The notes: generated by a model from the letters alone, not told the origin. Positions 23,246 through 32,856 are shown, numbered from the stretch's first letter. The stretch is 41,250 nt of DNA from Myxococcaceae bacterium (GCA_016926755.1 JAFGNZ010000252.1:1-41250), one strand, 5' to 3'. Numbers and translations: made by a program.

Positions 23246-25024
23246 ATGAGACTCTCGCGACTCTGCCTGCCTGCGCTCTTGATGCTCCTGGGCGCCTGCC
23301 AGATTGTCGACACGGGCGATGGACCTCCGCTCACCGGTGATACGCCTGCCGTGGAGACTGGCGATCCTCCTCCGACGACCGATCCGCCCGTCCCACCACC
23401 GCCACCGCCTCCACCGCCGCCGCCGCCACGGCCGCCTCCTCCACCGCCGCCGCCTCCTCCACCGCCGCCACCCCCTCCGCTCGTTCCCGAGCGGGAGCGA
23501 CCCTTCGTGCTGCCGCCGGTGCAGACGTCCGTGCCGGAGTACGAGCTGATCATGCCCCCCGAGGTGCTGGAGAAGTTCTACGCCGATCCGTTGACTCCAG
23601 AGCAGGACGCCCGCTTCAAGGCGGGCGGCGTCACCTACAACGTGAAGGTCCGCCTGCGGGGTGCCTCAGCGCGCACCTTCCCGAAGAAGAGCTGGAACGT
23701 GAGCTTCCCCAAGGGCGCGCGTTTCGAGGGCCGCACCTCGCTCAACCTGGTGGCCGAGTACGCCGATGCCACGCTGCTGGTGGAGAAGATCTCCTATGAC
23801 GTGCTGGCCGCCATGCGCGTGCCCGCCCCGCGGGCGAAGTTCGTCCGCGTGAAGGTGAACGGCCAGTACGAGGGGCCGTTCCTCGACATCGAGCAGGTGA
23901 ACAAGTCCTTCCTCGCCGCCCACGACTTCGCCGATGACGACGCCACCCTCTACCGGTGCGGCTGGAAGGACTGCGAGTTCAAGACGTGGAAGGTGCCCTA
24001 CCAGGGCAACTGGGCCAAGAAGACGAACGAGCGCGAGCCGGACACCGAGCTGCACGCGATGCTGGAGCTCATCAACCACACCCCCGAGCCCCGCTTCGCG
24101 AGCACCCTGGAGGAGCACCTGGAGGTGGAGTGGCTGCTGCGCTCCATGGTGATGGACGCGCTGATGTCCAACGACTACGTGGAGGACTCGGAGAGCTACT
24201 TCATCCACGACGAGAAGACACAGCGCTGGGTGTACGTGCCGTGGGATCTCAACAACGTGGACGCGCGCTGGTGGTACCCGATCCCCGTCGACCAGGCTCG
24301 GCCCGTCGTGAAACACCCGCTCTTCCCCTTCACGCTCACCGACGGGTGGACGCAGATCATGTATGAGCGGCGCAAGGACGAATACCCGGGCTACCTGCCA
24401 GTGTTCTCCAACCTGGGCACCCGCGTGGTGCTGAACCCCAGGCTGCACGCGCGGCTGGTGGCCCACCTCCACAAGGCCCTGGACGAGTTCTTCAAGCCGG
24501 AGGCGATGCACCCGTATATCGAGGAGTTGCACGCGCTGGTGGATCCGCACATGCGCAATGATCCGTACATGAGCTACGAGCGGTTCCGCGCGGGCGCCGC
24601 CTTCCTGCGGCGCTATGTCACCGAGCGGCGCAAGTTCGTGCTGGAGGAGCTGAAGCGGTACGCCGAGCGCGAGCCCGGCCTCGTCCTCGAGGAGTTCGAC
24701 CCGCGCGAGGGCTTCCTCGTCCTGGGCAACCGGGGCCGTGCGCCCGTGTCCCTGAAGGGGAAGACGCTGACCACGAACCTGCGCGTGAGCCTGGCCAGCC
24801 TGGTGAGCCGGCCCACGGGCACGGTGCTCCCGGACGTGACGCTCTCTCCGGGGGAGCGCCAGCGCTTCACCGCCTCGGAGCTGGGGTTGACGATCCCCGA
24901 GAAGGGGGAGATCGGCGTCTTCGACGGCGAGGGCGTGGTGGGCTTCTTCGATGTGCTCTTCTACGGCCCCCTCCCGGCCGGGCAGCGCTACGTGCGCGGC
25001 CCCAAGGGGTGGGAGGCACGCTGA
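23246..25024 (+). CDS. CotH-like kinase-fold lipoprotein with polyproline linker and C-terminal Ig-like tail
   Basis: A 592-residue lipoprotein: the lipobox is LLGAC after a hydrophobic core. Residues about 38-80 are almost pure proline. The CotH domain (about 90-430) shows the family pattern VRLRGASARTFPKKSWNVSF, SYDVLAAMRVPAPRAKFVRV, and VPWDLNNVDARWW, the Asp/Asn region expected for metal and ATP binding in CotH, an atypical protein kinase of spore coats. The last 110 residues (ending KGWEAR) look like a lamin-tail/Ig-like beta fold. The ATG at 23246 is chosen to start at the signal peptide; a TTG six codons earlier is possible. Kinase activity is inferred from the family. Confidence 0.9.
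   Translation: MRLSRLCLPALLMLLGACQIVDTGDGPPLTGDTPAVETGDPPPTTDPPVPPPPPPPPPPPPRPPPPPPPPPPPPPPPPLVPERERPFVLPPVQTSVPEYELIMPPEVLEKFYADPLTPEQDARFKAGGVTYNVKVRLRGASARTFPKKSWNVSFPKGARFEGRTSLNLVAEYADATLLVEKISYDVLAAMRVPAPRAKFVRVKVNGQYEGPFLDIEQVNKSFLAAHDFADDDATLYRCGWKDCEFKTWKVPYQGNWAKKTNEREPDTELHAMLELINHTPEPRFASTLEEHLEVEWLLRSMVMDALMSNDYVEDSESYFIHDEKTQRWVYVPWDLNNVDARWWYPIPVDQARPVVKHPLFPFTLTDGWTQIMYERRKDEYPGYLPVFSNLGTRVVLNPRLHARLVAHLHKALDEFFKPEAMHPYIEELHALVDPHMRNDPYMSYERFRAGAAFLRRYVTERRKFVLEELKRYAEREPGLVLEEFDPREGFLVLGNRGRAPVSLKGKTLTTNLRVSLASLVSRPTGTVLPDVTLSPGERQRFTASELGLTIPEKGEIGVFDGEGVVGFFDVLFYGPLPAGQRYVRGPKGWEAR
23385..23480. repeat. Low-complexity CCN (proline) tract
   Basis: About 95 bp of ccg/cca/cct codons giving a run of prolines broken by single Val and Arg residues. 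It links the lipid anchor to the CotH domain and may be length-variable. Confidence 0.9.
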
Positions 25025-25077
25025 GGCCCGCATGCAAGGAAGAGAGAGCCCGCGCATGAGGCCGAATGCCCCGAGCA

Positions 25078-28000
25078 TCACGGCGAGGACGCCCATGAGC
25101 AGCACGACAGGCTCGGCCCGGGCAGCAGCATCGCGCCATCGGTGGTCAGCAGCAGCGTGCCGCCCTTGACCGCCATCACGTCGTTCACGTCTCGCGTGGG
25201 CAGGTGCACCGCGCGCCTGCTCCCGTCCGCGCCCACCCGCACCGAGGGCATGCCCAGGCCCCCCACCCAGATCTCGTCTCCCACGGCCTTCAGGGCCCGC
25301 AGCGGCACCCACTGGCCCTCCAGCCCCGGCACCTGAGACGCCCGGCCGTCCCTCACCGCGTACACCCCGTTGGCGTAGGTGCCCACCCACACCGAGTCCC
25401 CCCGCGGCAGCAGCGCCGTCACCCAGCCACCGCGGTAGCCCTCGGCCGCGCCGAGCTGCACGCCTCGCTGATCCTCGAAGCGGTACAGGCCATCCATCCC
25501 TCCCGCCCACAGCGTCTTCCCCTGCCACGCCACCGCGAAGAACTTGCCCGCCTCCACCCCGGACTGGAGATCCACCCGGCGCACCTGCGTCCCCTCGGAG
25601 GCCACCAGCAGCCCGCGGCTCGTCGCCACCGCCAGCCCCTCCGGCCCCACCGCGAGATCGTGCACGCTCGCCTCGTGGATCCGCTCGACGCGCAGCCCCT
25701 TGCCCGAGCGGCTCAGGCGCAGCAGCCCCGCCTCGGTGCCCACCCAGAGCGCCCCGTCATGGGCCGCCAGCGCGTTCACCTGCGCCTCGCGCGCGCCGAG
25801 CTCCAGCGGCACGGGCTCGGCCTTCCCATCCACCCAGCGCCACAGCCCGGAGTCGAAGCTCCCCAGGTACACCTCTCCCTCGAAGCGGGCCGCGGCCATC
25901 ATCGCCCTCGAGCCCGTGGGGAGGGGCTGCGGAGCCAGCGCCACGTACCGGTCACGCCCCTTCTGCAGGAAGCGCCCGCTGCCGCTCAGCACCTCCACCC
26001 CGCCCGCTCCCGGCGCGAGCGAGAGCACGTGCGAGTGCGGGAACCGCGTGCGCACCGCGCGCCCGCCCGTCACCCGCCACAGCCCGTTGTACGCCGTGCC
26101 CACCACCACGTCGCGCCCGTCGAAGGCGAGGCCCGTCACGTACACGCTGCCCACGTCCAGCTTGCTGCGCTCCAGCCTCTCCCCTCGCAGCTCATGCAGC
26201 CCCTCACCCAGCACGCCCACCAGCACCGCGCCGTCCGCCTGCTTCACGAGCCCCGTCACCGGGTGGCTGGGGAAGGAACCCACCCTGCGCGCCGTGCAGC
26301 GCCCCGTCTCCCCGGGACAGCTCAGGTGGACGAGCTCCCCGCCCTGCGTGCCGAAGAGCACGGCTCCGCCCTCCAGCGGCAGCACCGCCGACAGCGCCAG
26401 CGAGCCGAGCGGCACCTCGGCGTGCGGGAAGCTCAGCGCCCGCCCCGCCACCGTGAGCCGCACCTCCGTCCCCGCGAGCCGCAGCCCCTGGCCCTCCACC
26501 CACATTGCCGGCAGCTCGCTGTCGGGCGCGAGCCGGGACACCCCCGCCGGCGCCTCATCCTCCACCATCGCTCGCAGGGCGCCGCCTTCCCAGGTGAAGG
26601 CCAGGTGAACCGTGTTGCCCGCCCGGTCCCGCGCCACCACCGTGAAGGCCCCAGGCAGCTCCGCCAGCGGCATCATCCACTCGCCCGCCAGCGCGCTGAG
26701 CGTCCGCGTCCACCCGTCGGCGCCCTCCAGCCGCACGCCGCCGAGCTCCTGCCCCGCCTCCGCCGACGTCACCCGCAGCACCCCGCGCCCGGTGTCCGCC
26801 TCCACCGCGACCGCTGGGCCCGCGTCATCCAGCCGGTACCACGCCCGCTCCTGCCGGACGCGACCATCGGAGTAGCGCTTGAACACCTCCACCGCGTAGA
26901 GCCGGTCCGTCCACCCGCGCGGCACGAGGAAGCGATCCAGGAACACGCCTTCCCGCGCGTCGTACACCAGGCGCCGGGCCTCGCCGAACGGGTACCAGGC
27001 CGTCACCTCCTCCAGCCCCGGCTCCACCCGAGCGGTGAGCAGCGGATCGCCCGGCTTGATGGAGTCCAGGCTCAGCTCGGGCGAGGAGACCTGCAACGCC
27101 GTGAAGGCCGTGGGGATGCCCTCCTTCAGGCTCGCCTCGATGATCATCTTCTTCAGCTCCGAGTCCGGCGATCGCTTGTACGCGGCCATCCACGTCTCGA
27201 GCTGGCGCTCGAAGTAGCCTCTGCGCACCGCGCGGCCCTCTGGGGACTCCGGAGCGCGGAGGGTCAGCGGCACCTGCTGGCCCACCTGTCGGCCCGCGAT
27301 GTGCGCCGCCACCTCCAGCGGAGCCTCGGAGGTGCTCCGGAAGAAGAGGCGCAGCAGGCCGCCCTCGGCCACGCGCCGGCTCGAGCTCCCCATCGGCTCC
27401 ACGCCGCTGCCGTCCTGCGTCAGCCCCGTCACCTCGAGCACCGGCAGCACCAGCTCGTCGGCCTGGGCGCGCAGCTTCGCCATGGCCTCCACCTCGGGAT
27501 CGAAGATCCGGGCGGACAGCGGCACCTGGCCTTCCAGGTGGGCACGCTCGTGCGCGTCGGCAAGGAAGATGAAGGAGGGCATCAGCGGAAGGATCTGCTC
27601 CAAGCCCGCGAGCTGCAGATCCGTCACGCCCACGCAGAGCACCTCCGGTGCGGGGCAGTGCGCGGCGTCCATCGCCCGAGCAAAGGTGGCGCCGTGCGTG
27701 GCGTGGCCCACCGTGCCATCCAGGAGCGCCTGCACCGCCGTCACCGCGTCTCCCGACATCCGCTGCTCCCGGACGGTGCTGCCCACCGCGAACAGGCGCA
27801 CCGGCGCGGAGGACTGATCCTGCAGGCGATCCACCAGCGCCTCGAGCGCCGCCCGGCGCCGCCGCATGGAGAAGGACGCGTCCACGTACAGGTGCAGCTC
27901 CTTGTAAGGAGCGCGCCACGCCCCAGCGTCATTGAGGGAGATGCGCAGGGCCACCGCGTGGCCGCCGTCCTCCAGGCGCACGGCGTCCGCGCCGTAGGAC

Positions 28001-28686
28001 AGCGGGGCTCCGCGCTCACTCCACCACACCTCGACGGGCTTGTCGGTGGTGAAGGCCAGCCGCGTGCCGCGCTCGGAGCGGCCGAACTGCGCGAACCGCG
28101 CCCCCTCCACCCCCACGTCCGCCAACGGCTCCTCCGTCTGCACGTCCACCACCACCGTGGAGACTGCCCTGCCCTGCCCCAGGAAGCGGTCCACCGCCAG
28201 CGCCACCTGGCTGCGCCCCATCTCCCGCGCCACGGGCACCCGCAGTGTCACCTCCACCCGCTGCGTGGAGCCCGCCTCCACCGGGTACACCGAGAAGCGC
28301 TGCACACCGGCCTCCGTCTTGAGGATCGCCGTCGCCCGGCCCTCCTCCGCGGCCTTGGCGTGCGCCGCCTCCGCCTCGCCCTTCTCCTTCAGCTCGGAGG
28401 CCAGAAAGCGGTCCCCCTGCCAGAAGCCGAAGGACATCACCGTGGCGCCCTCGGGCAGGTGGAGCTGGTAGTCCGCCTGGCCCAGCTCCGGGCCGTCGTT
28501 GTGGAACACCTGGACGAGGCGGACCTCCGCGTCCTCGCCCCGCACGTCCACGTGCAGGGACTGGCTCACGAGCGGGAGCTGTCGGGCCTCGGTGAAGAGG
28601 CCGGCCTTGCGGTCGTCCTGCGCACGAGCGGGGAGAGAGAGGAGGAGCAGCGAGAGGAGAAAGAGGAGGCAACGAGCGGGATTCAT
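25078..28686 (-). CDS. Exported VIT / VWA-like / beta-propeller protein
   Basis: A 1202-residue protein with a signal peptide (cleavage near ARAQ, residue 23). Residues about 30-150 are a VIT domain (VRLVQVFHNDGPELGQADYQ, LPEGATVMSFGFW). A VWA-like domain starts near residue 260 with YVDASFSM, where Asp269, Ser271 and Ser273 give the metal-binding DxSxS. The middle part is beta-rich. Residues about 780-1190 are regulator-type propeller units (LWVGTEAGLLRLSRSG, VWVGTYANGVYAV). It is the second gene after a VWA protein, with a 39-bp gap. The C-terminal residues (SLSCCSWASSP) look unnatural; see the frameshift finding. Probably surface-exposed adhesion or protein-binding; not enzymatic by sequence. 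Confidence 0.88.
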   Translation of the reverse strand: MNPARCLLFLLSLLLLSLPARAQDDRKAGLFTEARQLPLVSQSLHVDVRGEDAEVRLVQVFHNDGPELGQADYQLHLPEGATVMSFGFWQGDRFLASELKEKGEAEAAHAKAAEEGRATAILKTEAGVQRFSVYPVEAGSTQRVEVTLRVPVAREMGRSQVALAVDRFLGQGRAVSTVVVDVQTEEPLADVGVEGARFAQFGRSERGTRLAFTTDKPVEVWWSERGAPLSYGADAVRLEDGGHAVALRISLNDAGAWRAPYKELHLYVDASFSMRRRRAALEALVDRLQDQSSAPVRLFAVGSTVREQRMSGDAVTAVQALLDGTVGHATHGATFARAMDAAHCPAPEVLCVGVTDLQLAGLEQILPLMPSFIFLADAHERAHLEGQVPLSARIFDPEVEAMAKLRAQADELVLPVLEVTGLTQDGSGVEPMGSSSRRVAEGGLLRLFFRSTSEAPLEVAAHIAGRQVGQQVPLTLRAPESPEGRAVRRGYFERQLETWMAAYKRSPDSELKKMIIEASLKEGIPTAFTALQVSSPELSLDSIKPGDPLLTARVEPGLEEVTAWYPFGEARRLVYDAREGVFLDRFLVPRGWTDRLYAVEVFKRYSDGRVRQERAWYRLDDAGPAVAVEADTGRGVLRVTSAEAGQELGGVRLEGADGWTRTLSALAGEWMMPLAELPGAFTVVARDRAGNTVHLAFTWEGGALRAMVEDEAPAGVSRLAPDSELPAMWVEGQGLRLAGTEVRLTVAGRALSFPHAEVPLGSLALSAVLPLEGGAVLFGTQGGELVHLSCPGETGRCTARRVGSFPSHPVTGLVKQADGAVLVGVLGEGLHELRGERLERSKLDVGSVYVTGLAFDGRDVVVGTAYNGLWRVTGGRAVRTRFPHSHVLSLAPGAGGVEVLSGSGRFLQKGRDRYVALAPQPLPTGSRAMMAAARFEGEVYLGSFDSGLWRWVDGKAEPVPLELGAREAQVNALAAHDGALWVGTEAGLLRLSRSGKGLRVERIHEASVHDLAVGPEGLAVATSRGLLVASEGTQVRRVDLQSGVEAGKFFAVAWQGKTLWAGGMDGLYRFEDQRGVQLGAAEGYRGGWVTALLPRGDSVWVGTYANGVYAVRDGRASQVPGLEGQWVPLRALKAVGDEIWVGGLGMPSVRVGADGSRRAVHLPTRDVNDVMAVKGGTLLLTTDGAMLLPGPSLSCCSWASSP

Positions 28687-28725
28687 GGCGGTGGCTCGGT
28701 CAGGCGTGGAAGGGCGAGGCGGGGA

Positions 28726-29670
28726 TCAGAAGGTGACGCGGAGGGGCATGGAGGCAGGCACGCACTCAGCGAGGGCGTAGCGCTGGGTGCCCCCCTGGCC
28801 TTGCGTAAGGGAGAGCTGCAGGTGGAGCGCATCGTCTCCGTGGCGAGCCACCGGCGGCTGCGCCAGGGAGAGGCCCGGCGGGAGCTCCACCTGGAGGCCA
28901 CAGCGGGCGGAGGCGCCGCTCCCCTCGCGGAAGGGCACCACCTGCAGGCCCCCCTGCGTGAGGCGTTCACCCGGGGCCAGGGGCATCACGGCCAGCGCGG
29001 GGAAGCGGGAGGGATCCTCGCTCTTCGTCGGCGCCAGGGCGGTCAGCATCGCGCGGGCCAGCCCCTTCTCCCCCGCCCGCACCCGGCCGATGTGCTGGTA
29101 GCTGCCCTCGGTGGCATAGGCGAGCTTCCGGAAGAGCTTGACGCCCTCACTGTCCAGCGAGCGGCAGCCGATGGCGTTGATGACGATGCGCTTGCCCACG
29201 GCCTCTTCGATGAGGGCCTCGGGCTTCGGCCGATCCGGGTAGTCCAGGTGGGGCGGCGCGTCGGCGATGATGAACACCTGCCGCTCGGTGTCCGGCCCCA
29301 TGTCCCAGGACAGCTCTCGCAGCGCGGCGGTGATGCCGGCGAGCACATCCTCGGGCGTGTCCCCGCCGCCGTCCGCCGTGAGCGTGCCGAGGAAGCTGTA
29401 GCTCACCTCCACGTCCTCGCTCAGCGGGGACACCCGCGTCAGGTAGGCGTCTCCCTTGTCCTTGTAGGCCACCACGCCCACGCGGACGCGCTCGTTGGGG
29501 CGCGCCGTGCGCAGGGCCTCCGTGAGCTCGCGGACGCGCTCCTTGGCTTCACGGATCTCCCCGGACATGGAGCCGGTGGTGTCAAGGAGGAAGACGAGAT
29601 CGAGGTGCGCACGGGCCGACAGGGGCCAGAGCGCGAGGAGGACGGCGGCGAGGAGGAGTTGAGGGCGCAT
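28726..29670 (-). CDS. Exported VWA-domain protein
   Basis: A 314-residue protein with a signal peptide (MRPQLLLAAVLLALWP, cleavage near ARAH). The VWA domain starts directly afterwards: LVFLLDTTGSMSGEI carries the metal-ion site D-T-T-G-S, followed by VRVGVVAYKDKGDAYLTRV and QVFIIADAPPHLDYPD, the expected second and third metal-site strands. It ends with an 80-residue beta-rich region containing a Cys pair. The ATG at 29670 begins the signal peptide; the open frame upstream has no such sequence. It precedes the VIT/VWA/propeller gene by 39 bp, so the two are likely co-transcribed and may interact. Confidence 0.9.
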   Translation of the reverse strand: MRPQLLLAAVLLALWPLSARAHLDLVFLLDTTGSMSGEIREAKERVRELTEALRTARPNERVRVGVVAYKDKGDAYLTRVSPLSEDVEVSYSFLGTLTADGGGDTPEDVLAGITAALRELSWDMGPDTERQVFIIADAPPHLDYPDRPKPEALIEEAVGKRIVINAIGCRSLDSEGVKLFRKLAYATEGSYQHIGRVRAGEKGLARAMLTALAPTKSEDPSRFPALAVMPLAPGERLTQGGLQVVPFREGSGASARCGLQVELPPGLSLAQPPVARHGDDALHLQLSLTQGQGGTQRYALAECVPASMPLRVTF

Positions 29671-29869
29671 GGACACGGAGGGGGTAGGTTTCCCAGGGGC
29701 TACAGCAGGAAACGGACCAGCCCTCCGGCCACCTGGGAGGCCCTGGCTCGTGGCCGCTGGCCCGCACGTGCCGTGTCGGCGGGTCCACATGGCCCCGTGT
29801 CTTTACAGGGGTGAGGCGTCAGCCCTGCTTGACAGGCTGGATCCCGCGACCTGAGCATCCGAGGTAACC
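29671..29869. promoter_or_regulatory. Divergent promoter region, VWA and DUF2378 genes
   Basis: 199 bp between divergent starts. A TTGACA at 29829-29834 lies too close to the DUF2378 start to serve with a normal -10. No operator recognised. Confidence 0.3.
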
Positions 29870-30472
29870 ATGTCCGCGACTTCCCAGAACGAGCCGGTCA
29901 TCTTCAGTCAGCTGTTGGAGGCGCTGGTGATGCACGCCATGCGGGGCAAGCTCGATCCGGATGCCGTGCGGCGCATCGAGGCCGCGGGGTTGGACCTGAG
30001 CCGTCCCCTGCTCGTCGCCTACCCCCTCTCCGTCTGGTACGACGTCGTCCAAGCCTGCGCGCAGCTGCTCTACCCGGAGCAGCCTCGCAACGAGGCCCTG
30101 TACGCCACGGGGCGGAAGACGGCGGACGGCTACGTCCACACGACGATAGGCAAGGCGTTGTTCTCGGGGCTGCGCAAGCTGGGCTGGCAGCGGGCGCTCG
30201 GGCAGATGGCGCGCTCGCTGAGGACGGGCTGCAACTTCCTGGCATCCCAGGCTCACGAGCTGCCCAATGGCGATCTCGAGATCGTCCTGGAGATCCTGCC
30301 CGAGTTCCTGCCCGCCCTGGGTGGCCACCCCGGCATCGATCCGAGCTTCATGCGCGGGTTCCTGGATGCGTCGGCGGAGCTCATCCGAGGGCCGAACAGC
30401 CCGCGCTTCGCGCTCACCGCCACCGAGCCCGATGCCCGCCGCGCCACCTTCCTCCTGCGAGAGAAGAGCTGA
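29870..30472 (+). CDS. DUF2378 / TIGR02265 family protein (myxobacterial paralogous family)
   Basis: A 200-residue cytosolic protein matching the DUF2378 paralogous family first defined in Myxococcus: YPLSVWYDVVQACAQLLYP, then ATGRKTADGYVHTTIGKALF, then a C-terminal GFLDASAELI and beta strands. Length agrees with the family. The ATG at 29870 has GAGGTAA just upstream. It stands alone, divergent from the VWA gene and converging on pbpC with a 3-bp gap. No biochemical function is known for this family; some members are fused to or beside regulatory proteins. It is a good taxonomic marker for the window. Confidence 0.88.
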   Translation: MSATSQNEPVIFSQLLEALVMHAMRGKLDPDAVRRIEAAGLDLSRPLLVAYPLSVWYDVVQACAQLLYPEQPRNEALYATGRKTADGYVHTTIGKALFSGLRKLGWQRALGQMARSLRTGCNFLASQAHELPNGDLEIVLEILPEFLPALGGHPGIDPSFMRGFLDASAELIRGPNSPRFALTATEPDARRATFLLREKS

Positions 30473-30475
30473 GGC

Positions 30476-32848
30476 TCACGGGCGCTCGCGGACCACCAGC
30501 CGCCTGCGGGAGGTGAGGCCCCGGTCATCCGTGACGAGGATCTCGTGCGTGCCCGGCGCGGGCGTCCACCACAGCCGCTCGTCCGGGCGGGCCCTGCCCA
30601 GGAACTTCCCGTTCACGAACCACGTCAGCTCCCGATCGTGCGCGGCCTCGGCCTCCAGCGGCACCTCCTGCTGCTCCGCGGAGACGCCGGGGATCAGGAG
30701 CGCGACCTGCCCCTCGGCGGGCGAGAGGATCGCCGGCGCCTGCCCGGCCCCGCCCGGCTCGCACCCGGGCGCGTACGCGGGAGGCGTGGGCAGGCTGCGG
30801 TGCTGCTCCGTCAACCAGCGCCGGATGCCCGAGGGCCACGTCAGGTACACGCGCGACTCCACCTCCCGGCCCGCCCGACACACCGGGCTCAATGCGAGCC
30901 CCGTCCTCGCGTCCACCTCCACCCGCTGGTGGTACGGACAGGGCTGCGTGGGCACCGCCGAGCGCCGCGCGAACACCTCCCGGCGCTCCTTGCACGCGTC
31001 CGTGGGCAGGTGCCCCGAGTACGCGCACACCTCCACCCGCGCCAGATCCGGCGGAGGCAGCGTGTCCTCCTTCACCGACGCGCGCCCGCGCTTCCCCACC
31101 GCCTCCAGCAGATCGAAGAGCAGCGGCCCGGCCGCGTCCGCGCCCACCAGGTGCACGCTGGGCGTGCTGTCGAAGTTGCCCAGCCACACCACCGCCGTGT
31201 GCCGCGGCCCCGAGCCCGCCGCCCACGCGTCCCGGTGCCCGAAGCTCGTCCCCGTCTTCCAGTGCACCTGCGCCGGCATGCCCGTGAGCCAGCGCCTCGC
31301 TGGAAAGTCCGGCCGATCCTTCAGCGACAGCGCCCGCCGGGTGAGCCACGCCGCTCCCGGGGAGAACAGCTCACGAGGCTCCGGCGGAGGCTTGCCATCC
31401 TCCAGCACCTTCAGCGGGCGTGAGCCGCCATTCCGCGCGAGCGCCACGTACACCCCGGCCAGCTCCAGCGGCGTCACCTCCAGGCCTCCCACCGCCGCGG
31501 ACAGGCCGTAGTAGCCGGGCTCGGGCCGCAGGCTCTCGACGTGGGCCAGCCGCAGCGTGCCCAGGAAGCGCTCCACGCCGAGGCTCCGCAGCAGGTTCAC
31601 GAAGGGGATGTTGAGCGACTGGGACAGCGCGTGCTCCAACCGCACCAGCCCCATGAAGCGCCCGTCGAAGTTGCGCGGCATGTAGCCGCCGTAGGCCTCG
31701 GGGATGTCCGAGACCAGGTGCTCGGGCAGCGCCACCCCGCGATCGATCCCCATCGCGTAGAGCAGCGGCTTGAGCGCCGAGCCAGGCGAGCGCGGCGTGT
31801 CGAAGCCGATGATCTGCCCGCCGTGCCGCGCGTCGAAGAAGTCGAAGCTGCCCACCAGCGCGCGCACCTCCGCGTGCTCGTGATCCACCACCACCGCCAC
31901 CCCGTTGCGGATGCCCTGGCTCCCCAGCTCCCCCGCCGCGTCTCGCATGAGCCGCTCGGCCAGCCGCTGGGTGCCCGCATCCAGCGTGGTGCGCAGCCGC
32001 GAGAGCTCCGGCCGCTGTGCCCGCAACCACACCGCCGCGTGCGGCGCCTCCCGCGGGAAGGGCGTCAGCCCCCGCGGCACGGGCGTCCTCCGCACCTCGG
32101 CCAGCACCTCCTCGGAGGAGACCGCGGCCCCGGACGGCCCCAGCGGCAGCGCCCCCTCCTCCAGCAGCCGCCGCGCCACCTCATCCCTCGCCGCCTTCAG
32201 CCGCTCCGCGTTCTCCGGCGTGGGGAAGCGCCGGTTGGGGTTCTGCGGCACCGCCAGCAGCGTGGCGATCTCCGCCGGGCTCAGGTGCGTGGCCCGGTGC
32301 CCGAAGTACGCCAGCGCCGCCGCCTCCACCCCCTCCACGTTGCGCCCGTAGGGGACGAACTGGAGGTAGGCCGCCAGGATGTCCTCCTTGGACAGGCGCA
32401 GCTCGAGCTGCACTGCCCGGAAGGACTCGATGATCTTCGAGGTGAGCGTGCGCGGCCGGGGCTCCAGCACGCGCACGAGCTGCATGGTGAGCGTGGAGGC
32501 GCCGGACACGCGGCGCCCCTTCACCACGTTGGACACCACCGCGCGCGCCACCGCCAGCGGATCCACGCCCGGGTGCCACGCGAAGCGCTTGTCCTCCAGC
32601 GCGAACAAGGCCCGGAGGTAGGCCGGGTCGATGTCCTGGGAGCGCGTGAGCACCCGCCACCGCTCGTCCGGCGCGAGGAAGACGTGCGCCGGCGTGCCGT
32701 CCTGGTACTCGATGACGACCGAGTGCGTCGCCGACAGCCGCTCCGGCAGCGGCACCCACCACGCCGCCGCCAGCCCCGCCCCACTCAGGGCTAGGAGGAG
32801 CAGCAGCCCCACGGCGAGCCGTCTCTTCGTGATGCGTGGCAGGCGCAT
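30476..32848 (-). CDS. pbpC: Penicillin-binding protein 1C
   Basis: A 790-residue bifunctional peptidoglycan synthase of the inner membrane. A transmembrane helix is at residues 10-30 (LLLLLALSGAGLAAAWWV). The glycosyltransferase domain (about 60-240) has ALFALEDKRFAWHPGVDPLA with the catalytic Glu, and SGASTLTMQLVR. The transpeptidase domain (about 300-600) has SALK (active-site Ser, SxxK), SLN, and KTGTS (KTG). A C-terminal BiPBP_C beta domain (last 90 residues, LTWFVNGKFLGRA) identifies the 1C class. The ATG at 32848 is 8 bp after the alpha-2-macroglobulin stop. The pairing with alpha-2-macroglobulin is the same as yfhM-pbpC in E. coli. Confidence 0.96.
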   Translation of the reverse strand: MRLPRITKRRLAVGLLLLLALSGAGLAAAWWVPLPERLSATHSVVIEYQDGTPAHVFLAPDERWRVLTRSQDIDPAYLRALFALEDKRFAWHPGVDPLAVARAVVSNVVKGRRVSGASTLTMQLVRVLEPRPRTLTSKIIESFRAVQLELRLSKEDILAAYLQFVPYGRNVEGVEAAALAYFGHRATHLSPAEIATLLAVPQNPNRRFPTPENAERLKAARDEVARRLLEEGALPLGPSGAAVSSEEVLAEVRRTPVPRGLTPFPREAPHAAVWLRAQRPELSRLRTTLDAGTQRLAERLMRDAAGELGSQGIRNGVAVVVDHEHAEVRALVGSFDFFDARHGGQIIGFDTPRSPGSALKPLLYAMGIDRGVALPEHLVSDIPEAYGGYMPRNFDGRFMGLVRLEHALSQSLNIPFVNLLRSLGVERFLGTLRLAHVESLRPEPGYYGLSAAVGGLEVTPLELAGVYVALARNGGSRPLKVLEDGKPPPEPRELFSPGAAWLTRRALSLKDRPDFPARRWLTGMPAQVHWKTGTSFGHRDAWAAGSGPRHTAVVWLGNFDSTPSVHLVGADAAGPLLFDLLEAVGKRGRASVKEDTLPPPDLARVEVCAYSGHLPTDACKERREVFARRSAVPTQPCPYHQRVEVDARTGLALSPVCRAGREVESRVYLTWPSGIRRWLTEQHRSLPTPPAYAPGCEPGGAGQAPAILSPAEGQVALLIPGVSAEQQEVPLEAEAAHDRELTWFVNGKFLGRARPDERLWWTPAPGTHEILVTDDRGLTSRRRLVVRERP

Positions 32849-32856
32849 GGGGTGGG

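Noticed and set aside
25204-29814. Open frame of 1536 codons on the plus strand
   Set aside because: Antisense to the VIT/VWA and VWA genes; composition dominated by Arg, His, Pro and Gln with no signal or motif.
29829-29857. TTGACA plus gagcat as a sigma-70 promoter for the DUF2378 gene
   Set aside because: The -10 matches poorly, and the transcription start would fall within the ribosome site, leaving almost no leader.
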